Assembly (NCBI GenBank): GCA_905182535.1
Contig: CAJJBZ010000005.1
Location: 62,001 to 126,000, forward strand
Direction: 5' to 3'
Source: an uncultured Planktomarina sp.
Lineage (GTDB): Bacteria; Pseudomonadota; Alphaproteobacteria; Rhodobacterales; Rhodobacteraceae
Length of the DNA stretch: 64,000 nt
Shown here: positions 57,171 to 64,000 of the stretch, piece by piece
Numbering within the stretch: the first letter of the stretch is position 1
Layout of the letters: every line of letters starts with the position of its first letter
The notes under the pieces: generated by a model
What the model saw: only the letters and a program-made list of their open reading frames with translations
What the model was told of the DNA's origin: nothing
Database searches by the model: none
Made by a program: the position numbers and the translations under genes

Positions 57171-59216
57171 ATGCCCCACACTGCCCTTCTACGGGACGTC
57201 TTTGGATTCGATGCGTTTAGGCCTGGACAGGAAGATATAGTTCGCGCTGTGACTGAGGGGCAAAACGTGTTGGCAATCATGCCAACTGGCGGCGGTAAAT
57301 CGCTTTGCTTTCAACTTCCAGCATTGATCCGCGAGGGGGTGACTGTTGTGATTTCCCCTCTAATTGCGTTGATGCGTGACCAAGTGCGCGCATTGCAGGC
57401 GGTTGGTGTCAGTGCGGGGGCATTGACGTCGGGCAATACGCCGGAAGAAACTGATGCGGTTTGGGAAGCTTTGGAGCAAGGTACGCTTAAGCTGCTGTAC
57501 ATCGCACCAGAGCGACTGGCTGCAAGCTCCTCTGTGGGTATGTTGCGGAGGATTGGAGTAAGTATGATCGCGGTTGATGAGGCCCATTGTGTTTCACAAT
57601 GGGGTCACGACTTTCGCCCTGATTATTTGCGAATTGGCGAGTTGCGTAAGGCGCTGGGCGTACCACTTGCAGCTTTTACAGCTACTGCGGATGAAGAGAC
57701 ACAAGCTGAAATTATCAATAAGCTGTTTGATGGTGTGGCACCGTCCAGCTTTTTACATGGGTTTGATCGGCCCAACCTTCATTTAGCATTTGCAGCCAAG
57801 GATCAACCACGTAAACAGATCTTAAATTTTGCGGGGGCACGGCACGGACAGTCCGGCATTGTGTATTGTGGCACGCGCGCCAAAACTGAAACCTTGGCGC
57901 AGGCTCTGCGTGAGGCTGGGCATTCTGCCTGTCATTACCATGGTGGCATGGAGGCTGATGATCGTCGGATAGTGGAAACACGCTTCCAACGTGAGGATGG
58001 ATTAATTGTTGTGGCTACCGTGGCTTTTGGCATGGGTGTTGATAAGCCGGATATCCGTTGGGTAGCACATGCAGACTTGCCCAAGTCTATTGAATCTTAT
58101 TACCAAGAAATTGGTCGAGGCGGCCGTGATGGTGCACCGGCTGAAACTCTAACTTTATTTGGTGCAGATGATATTCGCCTCCGCCGCTCTCAGATTGATG
58201 AGGGCCTAGCGCCCGCCGACCGTAAGATGGCAGATCATGCACGTTTAAATGCTTTATTGGGATTGGCTGAGGCGCTTACCTGTCGCCGTACAACCTTGCT
58301 TAAGTATTTTGGAGAAAGTGGCGCCACATGCGGCAACTGTGATCTTTGTGATTCCCCACCGGAATTATTTGATGGCACTCAACCTGTTCGCATGGCTCTG
58401 TCTGCGATTCTGCGCACCGGTGAGTGCTTTGGTACTGGCCATTTGATTGATGTTTTGCGGGGTAATAACACTGACAAAGTGCGGCAACGGGCGCATAATG
58501 AGCTGCCAACTTTTGGTGTGGGTGAGGGGATCAGCAAGGCGCAGTGGCAAGCTATTTTTCGGCAGATGATGGGCTATGATCTGATCCGTCCAGACCCGGA
58601 GCGCCATGGTGGATTGCGGTTCACTGAAAACGCTCGACCCTTGCTGAAAGGCGAAGCTAAAATTCAATTGCGTAAAGATAGTATTAACGCGGCAGCCAAT
58701 GATCGCCGGTCCGTAGTGAAATTGCTTGTATCCGAAGAAGATGCACCACTTTTGTCTGCGCTGAAAGCTAAAAGACGGGCCTTGGCAGAACAGCAAAAAG
58801 TGCCAGCTTATATCGTGTTCAACGATAAAACTTTGATTGAGATGGCTGAACGCCGCCCAGAAACCCTTGATGAGATGGCCTTGGTCGGTGGTGTGGGTGC
58901 TAAGAAGTTGGAAAGCTATGGCCAGGCCTTTTTGTCGATAATCACTGGGGCTGAAACTCCTATGCATCCTACGCGTCGAAAGATGGCGGGGCGGCCTGAG
59001 GGTGATATATTTGATCAGCTTCTGGCGCGGCAGAAAGAGTTGGAGCGCGGTGCATTTGAGGGTGAAAAGCCCCTGACTTGCTCCACAGCAACATTGCGAA
59101 ATATAGCCAAAGCTCGGCCAAAAAGTTTAGAGCGGCTCGAGCAAATTAGTGGAATGAATCTTGCGCGCACAGAACGTTTTGGCGCGGCTTTCTTGGAAAT
59201 CTTGCAGTCTGCGTAG
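57171..59216 (+). CDS. recQ: ATP-dependent DNA helicase RecQ
   Basis: A 681-residue 3'-5' helicase of recombination and repair. LRDVFGFDAFRPGQEDIVRA, IMPTGGGKSLCFQLPAL (Walker A), VDEAHCVSQWGHDFRPDY (DEAH), FGMGVDKPDIRWV and QEIGRGGRDG are the helicase motifs. A zinc-binding segment with CGNCDLC follows, then the RQC winged helix and two HRDC domains (ALKAKRRALAEQQKVPAYIVF and a shorter C-terminal one, IAKARPKSLERLEQISGM). Intact, standard alphaproteobacterial form. Confidence 0.95.
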   Translation: MPHTALLRDVFGFDAFRPGQEDIVRAVTEGQNVLAIMPTGGGKSLCFQLPALIREGVTVVISPLIALMRDQVRALQAVGVSAGALTSGNTPEETDAVWEALEQGTLKLLYIAPERLAASSSVGMLRRIGVSMIAVDEAHCVSQWGHDFRPDYLRIGELRKALGVPLAAFTATADEETQAEIINKLFDGVAPSSFLHGFDRPNLHLAFAAKDQPRKQILNFAGARHGQSGIVYCGTRAKTETLAQALREAGHSACHYHGGMEADDRRIVETRFQREDGLIVVATVAFGMGVDKPDIRWVAHADLPKSIESYYQEIGRGGRDGAPAETLTLFGADDIRLRRSQIDEGLAPADRKMADHARLNALLGLAEALTCRRTTLLKYFGESGATCGNCDLCDSPPELFDGTQPVRMALSAILRTGECFGTGHLIDVLRGNNTDKVRQRAHNELPTFGVGEGISKAQWQAIFRQMMGYDLIRPDPERHGGLRFTENARPLLKGEAKIQLRKDSINAAANDRRSVVKLLVSEEDAPLLSALKAKRRALAEQQKVPAYIVFNDKTLIEMAERRPETLDEMALVGGVGAKKLESYGQAFLSIITGAETPMHPTRRKMAGRPEGDIFDQLLARQKELERGAFEGEKPLTCSTATLRNIAKARPKSLERLEQISGMNLARTERFGAAFLEILQSA

Positions 59217-59251
59217 GCTGAGCTAAGTTACTCACGATAGGAGAGTGAACT

Positions 59252-60025
59252 ATGTTGGTATGTATTTCGCCGGCGAAAAAGCTGGATTGGTCTGAGGTTG
59301 AACGCACTGACCTCACGCAACCTGATTTTGTGCAGGAGGCTTTGAGCCTTGTCAAAACAGCCCGCGCACTTTCGGTTGAGGATTTGCAAAAACTGATGTC
59401 AATCAGCAAAAATCTGGCAAGCCTGAACCGAGATCGGTTTCGCGACTACGCGCCAGAACCGGGTGCCAAAGCGTTGCGCCCCGCCGCCTTGGCCTTTGCG
59501 GGAGACACCTACCAAGGGCTGGAAGCTGCAAGCCTTAGTCGCGACGACATGCGCTGGGCTCAGGATCATTTGCGAATTTTGTCTGGGCTTTATGGCGTAT
59601 TGCGCCCCTTGGATCAAATCCAAGCTTACCGGCTTGAAATGGGTAGCCGTCTGAAAACCAAACGTGGTGGATCGCTTTATGCCTATTGGGGCCAAGAGAT
59701 TTCAAAAGCACTAAATATGCAGGCTGAGGTCACGGGATCAAAAGCCTTGATTAACTGTGCGAGCCAAGAGTATTTTGGTGCGGTTGATATCAAAGCACTC
59801 AGCCTACCCATCATCACACCGCAATTTTTAGAATCCAAAGATGGAAATGCAAAGATCATAAGCTTTTATGCTAAAAAAGCTCGCGGAGCGATGGCACGGT
59901 TTGTGGTCCAAAACCGTCTTTCCGACGCTGGACAGATCGCTGATTTTGATGTGGGTGGATACAAATATCAACCGAGCCAGTCCACGCCTGAAGCGCCAGT
60001 TTTTATGCGTGATTATCCGATTTGA
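59252..60025 (+). CDS. yaaA: peroxide stress protein YaaA (DUF328/UPF0246)
   Basis: A 257-residue protein that in E. coli limits unincorporated iron during peroxide stress and binds DNA. MLVCISPAKKLDW, FAGDTYQGL, LRILSGLYGVLRPLDQIQAYRLEMG, YWGQEISKALN and NCASQEYFGAVD are the family signature. Good ribosome-binding site (GATAGGAGAG). Converges with idi, the two genes overlapping by 13 bases. Confidence 0.93.
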   Translation: MLVCISPAKKLDWSEVERTDLTQPDFVQEALSLVKTARALSVEDLQKLMSISKNLASLNRDRFRDYAPEPGAKALRPAALAFAGDTYQGLEAASLSRDDMRWAQDHLRILSGLYGVLRPLDQIQAYRLEMGSRLKTKRGGSLYAYWGQEISKALNMQAEVTGSKALINCASQEYFGAVDIKALSLPIITPQFLESKDGNAKIISFYAKKARGAMARFVVQNRLSDAGQIADFDVGGYKYQPSQSTPEAPVFMRDYPI

Positions 60026-60537
60026 TCACCAAATATTGCTTTGGAATGCTGGTTTAAGTATATTTTTAGCCACGGGGTGAACTCTTGTGGTCGCTCTCTA
60101 GTTTGGCACGCTAAATCTTTTAGGCTTTCCCAGCGATAGTCCATGACCTCATCAACGTTGGGTTGGATTGAAATCCCAGCTGCTTGAACAACAAATATCT
60201 CGACAACCTCATGTTCAATCATACCGCCACCCACATCGGCACGATACTCCACAGTGTCGCGATATACCGGAGTTTGTCCAAAAATTCCAAGCTCTTCATC
60301 CAGCCTGCGGATCGCGCACTGCAGTCCAGATTCACTCCATTCTGGATGGGTACAGCAGGCATTAGCCCAAAGGCCAGGTGTGTGGTATTTCGACAATGCG
60401 CGGCATTGTAAAAGTGTTTTATCACCCTGCATTACAAAGACAGACACTGCCTTATGGCGCAAACCACGCAAGTGGGTTTGCAGTTTTTCAACAGGCTGCA
60501 ACGTACCATCCACCCATGCGGGTATCAAAATTTTCAT
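60013..60537 (-). CDS. idi: isopentenyl-diphosphate delta-isomerase, type 1
   Basis: Isomerises IPP and DMAPP for isoprenoids (quinones, carotenoids, bacteriochlorophyll tails). The 174-residue protein has the Nudix-related fold with catalytic Cys in LWANACCTHPEW and the Glu in GMIEHEVVEIFVV; the metal-binding histidines in SKYHTPGLW are present. ATG at 60537. In phototrophic relatives idi often sits by photosynthesis genes; no such gene is in this window apart from hemA. Confidence 0.93.
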   Translation of the reverse strand: MKILIPAWVDGTLQPVEKLQTHLRGLRHKAVSVFVMQGDKTLLQCRALSKYHTPGLWANACCTHPEWSESGLQCAIRRLDEELGIFGQTPVYRDTVEYRADVGGGMIEHEVVEIFVVQAAGISIQPNVDEVMDYRWESLKDLACQTRERPQEFTPWLKIYLNQHSKAIFGDQIG

Positions 60538-60755
60538 TGGTTTTGCCCTAGTTCTATATCCTAACCATAGAGGTAAATTGATTGACGCAAAAGTAAAAGA
60601 TATCGAAATTTTGCTTCTATATTAAACAAATTACCTAAGGCATGCCTGTGGATGGCGGAAATGTCGCGGCTAATAGTGTTAAAATTGGTTGTATCAGTGC
60701 AGAAACTTACGCCACTTGCCTTACATAAACTCTTAGAAATACCCATGGCTAAGCT

Positions 60756-60769
60756 ATTATGATTATCAA
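60756..60769. promoter_or_regulatory. FNR-like half-conserved site upstream of hemA
   Basis: ATTAT-GATT-ATCAA matches 8 of 10 bases of the FNR/FnrL consensus TTGAT-N4-ATCAA, with the right half perfect, 52 bases before the hemA ATG. FnrL is known to control hemA in Rhodobacter. The left half is poor, so this is only a candidate. Confidence 0.35.
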
Positions 60770-60820
60770 ACGTATTGTAAACATGCGGATAGTCTCAAGG
60801 ATAACAGAAAGAAATTAGTG

Positions 60821-62032
60821 ATGTCGTTTGACAGTTTTTTCAAAGACCAGCTCGATCAACTGAAGCAAGATGGCAACTATCGCTACTTTGCGGATCTTGA
60901 GCGTGCTGCCGGAAAGTTTCCACGCGCAACCAATCACTTTGACGGCGGTACGCGCGATGTGACTGTTTGGTGCTCTAACGATTATTTAGGTATGGGACAG
61001 CATCCAAAGGTGATTGCCGCTATGCAAGAGGCTGTGGGCCGTTGCGGTACTGGTGCTGGTGGCACGCGCAACATTAGTGGCACGAATCATGACCACTTGT
61101 TACTTGAACGTGAGTTGGCTGATTTGCACGGCAAGGATGCAGCGCTTTTGTTCACTTCGGGATATGTATCTAACTGGACCACCCTTACTACTCTTGGTGC
61201 TAAAATTCCTGATATTGTGATTCTGTCTGACAGTGAGAACCATGCCTCGATGATTGAGGGCATTCGTCACTCTAAAGCTGATAAAATGATCTGGGCACAC
61301 AATAATGTGGAAGATCTGGATCGTAAATTAACCGCCTGTGGGGATCGCCCAAAGCTTGTGGCTTTTGAGAGCGTGTATTCCATGGACGGGGATATTGCGC
61401 CAATGGCTGCGATTTTGGATGTTTGTGAAAAGCACGGTGCCCTGACCTATCTTGATGAGGTGCATGCGGTTGGTATGTACGGCCCTCGTGGTGGTGGTAT
61501 CAGCGAGCGCGAAGGTTTGGCGCATAGGATCGATATCATTGAAGGTACGTTGGGTAAGGCATTTGGCTGCGTCGGTGGCTATATCACTGGCTCGGAAGCC
61601 ATCTGTGATTTTGTTCGTTCTTTTGGGTCTGGTTTTATTTTTACTACAGCATTGCCGCCGGCTGTGGCGGCGGCGGCTCGCACCTCGATTATGCATCTTA
61701 AAACCAGTGAGGTTGAACGTTTGGGTCAGCGTGCCCAAGTGGCTCGCCTTCGCGCTGGACTGGACCGGGCGGGTATTCCATATTTGCAAAATGACAGCCA
61801 TATCGTACCTGTCATGATTAAGGATGCGGTTAAAACCAAGATGCTTGCGGATTACCTGATGGATGTATTCGGTATCTATGTGCAGCCAATTAACTATCCA
61901 ACTGTCCCCAAAGGAACAGAGCGCTTGCGCTTCACTCCATCTCCACTGCACACGGATGCTGATGTGGATCATCTTGTTGCTGCGCTTACTGAGTTGTGGA
62001 ACCAATGTGCCCTTTCGCGTGCGGTTGCTTAG
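60821..62032 (+). CDS. hemA: 5-aminolevulinate synthase
   Basis: The PLP enzyme that condenses glycine with succinyl-CoA, the first step of tetrapyrroles in alphaproteobacteria. In about 403 residues: [60 protein letters not shown] and the Schiff-base lysine in [14 protein letters not shown]. These separate it from the related KBL and BioF by the ALAS-type N-terminus and [10 protein letters not shown] tail. ATG at 60821 (GTG at 60818 also in frame). Intact. It pairs functionally with hemH at 16 kb. Confidence 0.95.
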   Translation: MSFDSFFKDQLDQLKQDGNYRYFADLERAAGKFPRATNHFDGGTRDVTVWCSNDYLGMGQHPKVIAAMQEAVGRCGTGAGGTRNISGTNHDHLLLERELADLHGKDAALLFTSGYVSNWTTLTTLGAKIPDIVILSDSENHASMIEGIRHSKADKMIWAHNNVEDLDRKLTACGDRPKLVAFESVYSMDGDIAPMAAILDVCEKHGALTYLDEVHAVGMYGPRGGGISEREGLAHRIDIIEGTLGKAFGCVGGYITGSEAICDFVRSFGSGFIFTTALPPAVAAAARTSIMHLKTSEVERLGQRAQVARLRAGLDRAGIPYLQNDSHIVPVMIKDAVKTKMLADYLMDVFGIYVQPINYPTVPKGTERLRFTPSPLHTDADVDHLVAALTELWNQCALSRAVA

Positions 62033-62121
62033 CGTGAAATAATGCTGCTTCTGACTAAGGGCCCTATGGTCTGTATCTGTGATATAATCATCAATAAATA
62101 GAACGACTGGGAAGATTTGGG

Positions 62122-62565
62122 ATGAAACATACCTTAATGGCCGCTCTATTAGTCATGCTGGCTTCACCGGTTTTGGCTGGTGGCCATTCCGCAACTGGTG
62201 ACGTGGTAGCTGGTGAGATTGCCTACAGCAAGCAGTGCGTAGCTTGCCATGTTGTTGTGAATGATGACGGTGAAAAGCTGGCTGGGCGTAATGGGAAGTC
62301 AGGGCCAAATCTCTATAATATAGCAGGGGCAAGTGCCGGTATAGTTGAGGGTTACCGCTATGGTAAATCGATTGTTGCTGCTGGTGCAGAAAATGGTTTG
62401 GTTTGGACCGAAGCTACTTTTGTAGCGTATGTTCAAGATCCAAAGGGTTTTCTGCGTTCATACCTAAATGATAAAAAAGCCCGTGCGAAGATGAGCTACA
62501 AAGTGCGTAACGAAGAAGATGCGCGCAATGTTTATGCGTATTTGTTCAGCCTGTATGCTGAGTAA
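62122..62565 (+). CDS. cytochrome c2-type periplasmic cytochrome
   Basis: A 147-residue exported class I cytochrome c. MKHTLMAALLVMLASPVLAGG is a signal peptide; CVACH (residues 39-43) attaches heme; KSGPNLYNIAGASAG follows; the sixth-ligand methionine is in KARAKMSYKV; the final helix DARNVYAYLFSLY closes the fold. This is the size and pattern of Rhodobacter cytochrome c2 (CycA), which shuttles electrons from bc1 to oxidase or reaction centre. Terminator-like hairpin downstream. Confidence 0.9.
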   Translation: MKHTLMAALLVMLASPVLAGGHSATGDVVAGEIAYSKQCVACHVVVNDDGEKLAGRNGKSGPNLYNIAGASAGIVEGYRYGKSIVAAGAENGLVWTEATFVAYVQDPKGFLRSYLNDKKARAKMSYKVRNEEDARNVYAYLFSLYAE

Positions 62566-62571
62566 TAAGTT

Positions 62572-62606
62572 TCAAGCGCCACCCCTTTAAGGGAGGCGGC
62601 GCTTGA
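62572..62606. terminator. hairpin between convergent cytochrome c and thiolase genes
   Basis: TCAAGCGCC (62572-62580) and GGCGCTTGA (62598-62606) form a 9-bp stem, with CCCTTTAAGGG inside the loop. It lies 6 bases before the thiolase stop on the other side and can serve both directions; T runs are weak. Confidence 0.65.
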
Positions 62607-62612
62607 TCTTCG

Positions 62613-63788
62613 TTAGATTCTCTCAATCGCCACAGCAATCCCTTGACCGCCACCGATACACATGGTGGCCAGACCCTTTTGGCCGCCGCTGCGTTCTAGC
62701 TCAGCCATTAGCTTGACCATGATAATAGCTCCTGTAGCCCCCACTGGATGGCCTAAAGCAATGGCTCCTCCATTGGGGTTTACCCTTGCTGGATCAAGCC
62801 CAAGGCCTCGGTTCACAGCAATAGCCTGCGCTGCGAAAGCTTCATTGCTTTCAACCACATCAAAATCACCAATTGAAAGGCCTGTTTTAGCCATCAAATT
62901 CGAAACAGCTGGAACCGGTCCAATCCCCATGACTTCAGGACGCACGCCGGCATGTCCATAGCCAAGTAGGCGAAATTTAGGTATTAATCCGGCGCGCTCG
63001 GCCGCATCAGCGCGGGCTAAAACGATTGCTGCAGCCCCATCATTGATACCAGAGGCATTTCCGGCGGTCACAGTGCCATTTTTTTGAAATACGGTACGCA
63101 GACCAGCTAAAACCTTGGCTGTTGTGGCCTTTGGGTGCTCGTCGGTGATGAAATCCACTATGTCACGTTTGACCGCAATCGACACTGGCGTAATTTGCTC
63201 CACAAAGCGGCCATCAGTAATAGCTGCCGCAGCTCGGTTTTGGCTTTCAAGCGCAAAGTCATCTTCACCGGTCCGTGTCACCGCATTTTCTTGTGCCACA
63301 TTTTCAGCAGTAATTCCCATATGGCCTGTACCGAATGGACAATGTAGCGCACCCAGCATCATATCTAGCGCTATGACATCTCCCATCTTTTGGCCCCATC
63401 TCTGCGCCTGCATTATATAGGGGGATCGGCTCATATTCTCAGCACCACCGGCCAGGCCAAACTCTGCATCGCCTAGCATCAGAGATTGCGCAACTGATAC
63501 GATGGCTTGCAGACCTGAGCCGCAAAGTCGATTTACATTCATGGCTGGGGCGCTGTCAGAAATACCCGCTTGTAGGGCCGCGACCCGCGACAAATACATA
63601 TCACGGGGCTCTGTATTGATGACATGCCCAAAAGCCACATGACCAATTTGGCCACCGTCAACTTGCGCGCGCATCAAAGCTGATTTGGCCACTGTGGTGC
63701 CCAAATCAATTGGAGTTATGGTTGCTAAGCTGCCGCCAAATGCACCAATTGCTGTACGAGCGCCGCCAAGAATTACGATATCTGTCAT
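62613..63788 (-). CDS. acetyl-CoA C-acetyltransferase (thiolase II)
   Basis: A 391-residue biosynthetic or degradative thiolase, acting on acetoacetyl-CoA. VNRLCGSGLQAIVSVAQSL holds the nucleophilic cysteine, VVESNEAFAAQAIAVNR is the NEAFA motif, GGAIALGHPVGATG has the catalytic histidine, and TMCIGGGQGIA the second cysteine. The ATG at 63788 has GGAGG six bases before it. No acetoacetyl-CoA reductase (phaB) is adjacent in the window, so a PHB role is unproven. Divergent from dnaE2. Confidence 0.92.
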   Translation of the reverse strand: MTDIVILGGARTAIGAFGGSLATITPIDLGTTVAKSALMRAQVDGGQIGHVAFGHVINTEPRDMYLSRVAALQAGISDSAPAMNVNRLCGSGLQAIVSVAQSLMLGDAEFGLAGGAENMSRSPYIMQAQRWGQKMGDVIALDMMLGALHCPFGTGHMGITAENVAQENAVTRTGEDDFALESQNRAAAAITDGRFVEQITPVSIAVKRDIVDFITDEHPKATTAKVLAGLRTVFQKNGTVTAGNASGINDGAAAIVLARADAAERAGLIPKFRLLGYGHAGVRPEVMGIGPVPAVSNLMAKTGLSIGDFDVVESNEAFAAQAIAVNRGLGLDPARVNPNGGAIALGHPVGATGAIIMVKLMAELERSGGQKGLATMCIGGGQGIAVAIERI

Positions 63789-63868
63789 GTTTTCCTCCAT
63801 TTTGGTTACTCTAAGTGGCTTGGCAATCGAGGAAAAGCGAAACCTAACGATATGGGAATTGAATTAGA

Positions 63869-63883
63869 GAACAAAGTGTGAAC
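63869..63883. promoter_or_regulatory. LexA (SOS) box upstream of dnaE2
   Basis: GAAC-AAAGTGT-GAAC is a perfect match to the alphaproteobacterial LexA operator GTTC-N7-GTTC read from the other strand. It lies 36 bases before the ATG at 63920 of a DNA-damage-type polymerase gene, as expected for an SOS-controlled promoter. Confidence 0.85.
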
Positions 63884-63919
63884 AAAATAGTGGACGGAAT
63901 CACTTATCTGGTCTGTTTT

Positions 63920-64000
63920 ATGTCCCATTCTAAAGTCATTAATCTGCCACAACTCCAGCGACCTTGGGCGGAGCTGCAAGCCTGTTCGAACTTCACTTTT
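63920..64000 (+). CDS. dnaE2: error-prone DNA polymerase DnaE2 (ImuC), first 27 codons
   Basis: An ATG at 63920 opens a frame running off the window: MSHSKVINLPQLQR followed by PWAELQACSNFTF. The last part matches the start of the PHP domain of DnaE2 (YAELxxxSNFSFLRGASHPEE), the alternative polymerase III alpha subunit of damage-induced mutagenesis. The LexA box just upstream supports this. imuA and imuB, which usually precede dnaE2, are not upstream here; the neighbour on that side is the thiolase. Only 27 residues are seen, so the call rests on this short match plus the operator. Confidence 0.72.
   Translation, partial: MSHSKVINLPQLQRPWAELQACSNFTF

Noticed and set aside
60578..60591. TTGATTGACGCAA as an FNR site upstream of hemA
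   Set aside because: The right half does not match ATCAA at the required spacing. The site at 60756 fits better, though still weakly.
1..64000. tRNA or rRNA genes, insertion sequences, prophage, CRISPR arrays, toxin-antitoxin or defence islands
   Set aside because: I looked for these on both strands and saw no cloverleaf, transposase, integrase, spaced repeat array or defence gene. The window is core chromosome.

Overview
The window looks like chromosome from a marine alphaproteobacterium of the Rhodobacteraceae/Roseobacter type. The evidence is the gene order ubiB-ubiE-mutM-enoyl-CoA hydratase-rpsT-dnaA-dnaN-recF-(LysE)-gyrB-trhO, a 5-aminolevulinate synthase (hemA), a type 1 idi, cytochrome c2, an alphaproteobacterial LexA box (GAAC-N7-GAAC) and GANTC (CcrM-type) sites crowded in front of dnaA. 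Base composition is roughly balanced by eye, low for a roseobacter. I see no rRNA, tRNA, insertion sequence, prophage or CRISPR array. This is ordinary core chromosome, densely packed, with many ATGA/GTGA/TAATG overlaps.

Layout. 1-7 kb: end of a malic enzyme, a PfkB sugar kinase, a ruined msrA, a class IV aminotransferase coupled to a sulfotransferase-like protein, argG and ilvA. 7-13.4 kb: two Nudix hydrolases, hslO, CCA-adding enzyme, an ABC exporter and an RNA methyltransferase. 13.5-15.3 kb: a cell-wall group of two L,D-transpeptidases around a CAP lipoprotein. 15.4-21 kb: hemH, an NDUFAF5-like methyltransferase, grxC, a Nit-type amidase, a MarR regulator, ubiG and pip. 21-28 kb: an orphan substrate-binding protein, then rimP-nusA-ylxR-infB behind a structured leader with a terminator. 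28.3-30.8 kb: parvulin-argJ-mutT on the minus strand. 30.9-37.8 kb: secA, a tiny lipoprotein, glmM, ubiB and ubiE. 37.9-47.7 kb: mutM, ech, rpsT and the replication cluster. 47.7-53.8 kb: trhO, an internally deleted pncA, pncB, a kinase/aminotransferase pair, arfB, a small transcript with a near-perfect Shine-Dalgarno sequence, and a queuosine-precursor transporter under a preQ1-I riboswitch. 53.8-64 kb: mepA, an MFS carrier, a thioesterase, yggT, recQ, yaaA, idi, hemA, cytochrome c2, a thiolase and, at the right edge behind a LexA box, the first 27 codons of dnaE2.

A dominant property of this sequence is single-base indels. argG, the ABC exporter, pip, the substrate-binding protein, rimP, infB, mutT, the parvulin, secA, ubiB, gyrB and the MFS gene are each split by one to three frameshifts, and both halves of every one remain conserved. 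Several are indispensable, so most of these are probably sequence errors rather than decay, and I annotate them as single genes. msrA (in-frame stop, no start codon, three frameshifts) and pncA (large in-frame deletion) look truly damaged.

The least explained signals are the 52847-53043 minus-strand element (small ORF, 16-nt match to the 16S 3' end, hairpins), the duplicated block with 22-bp-spaced TCTGTGA motifs upstream of dnaA, and the structured leader upstream of rimP.
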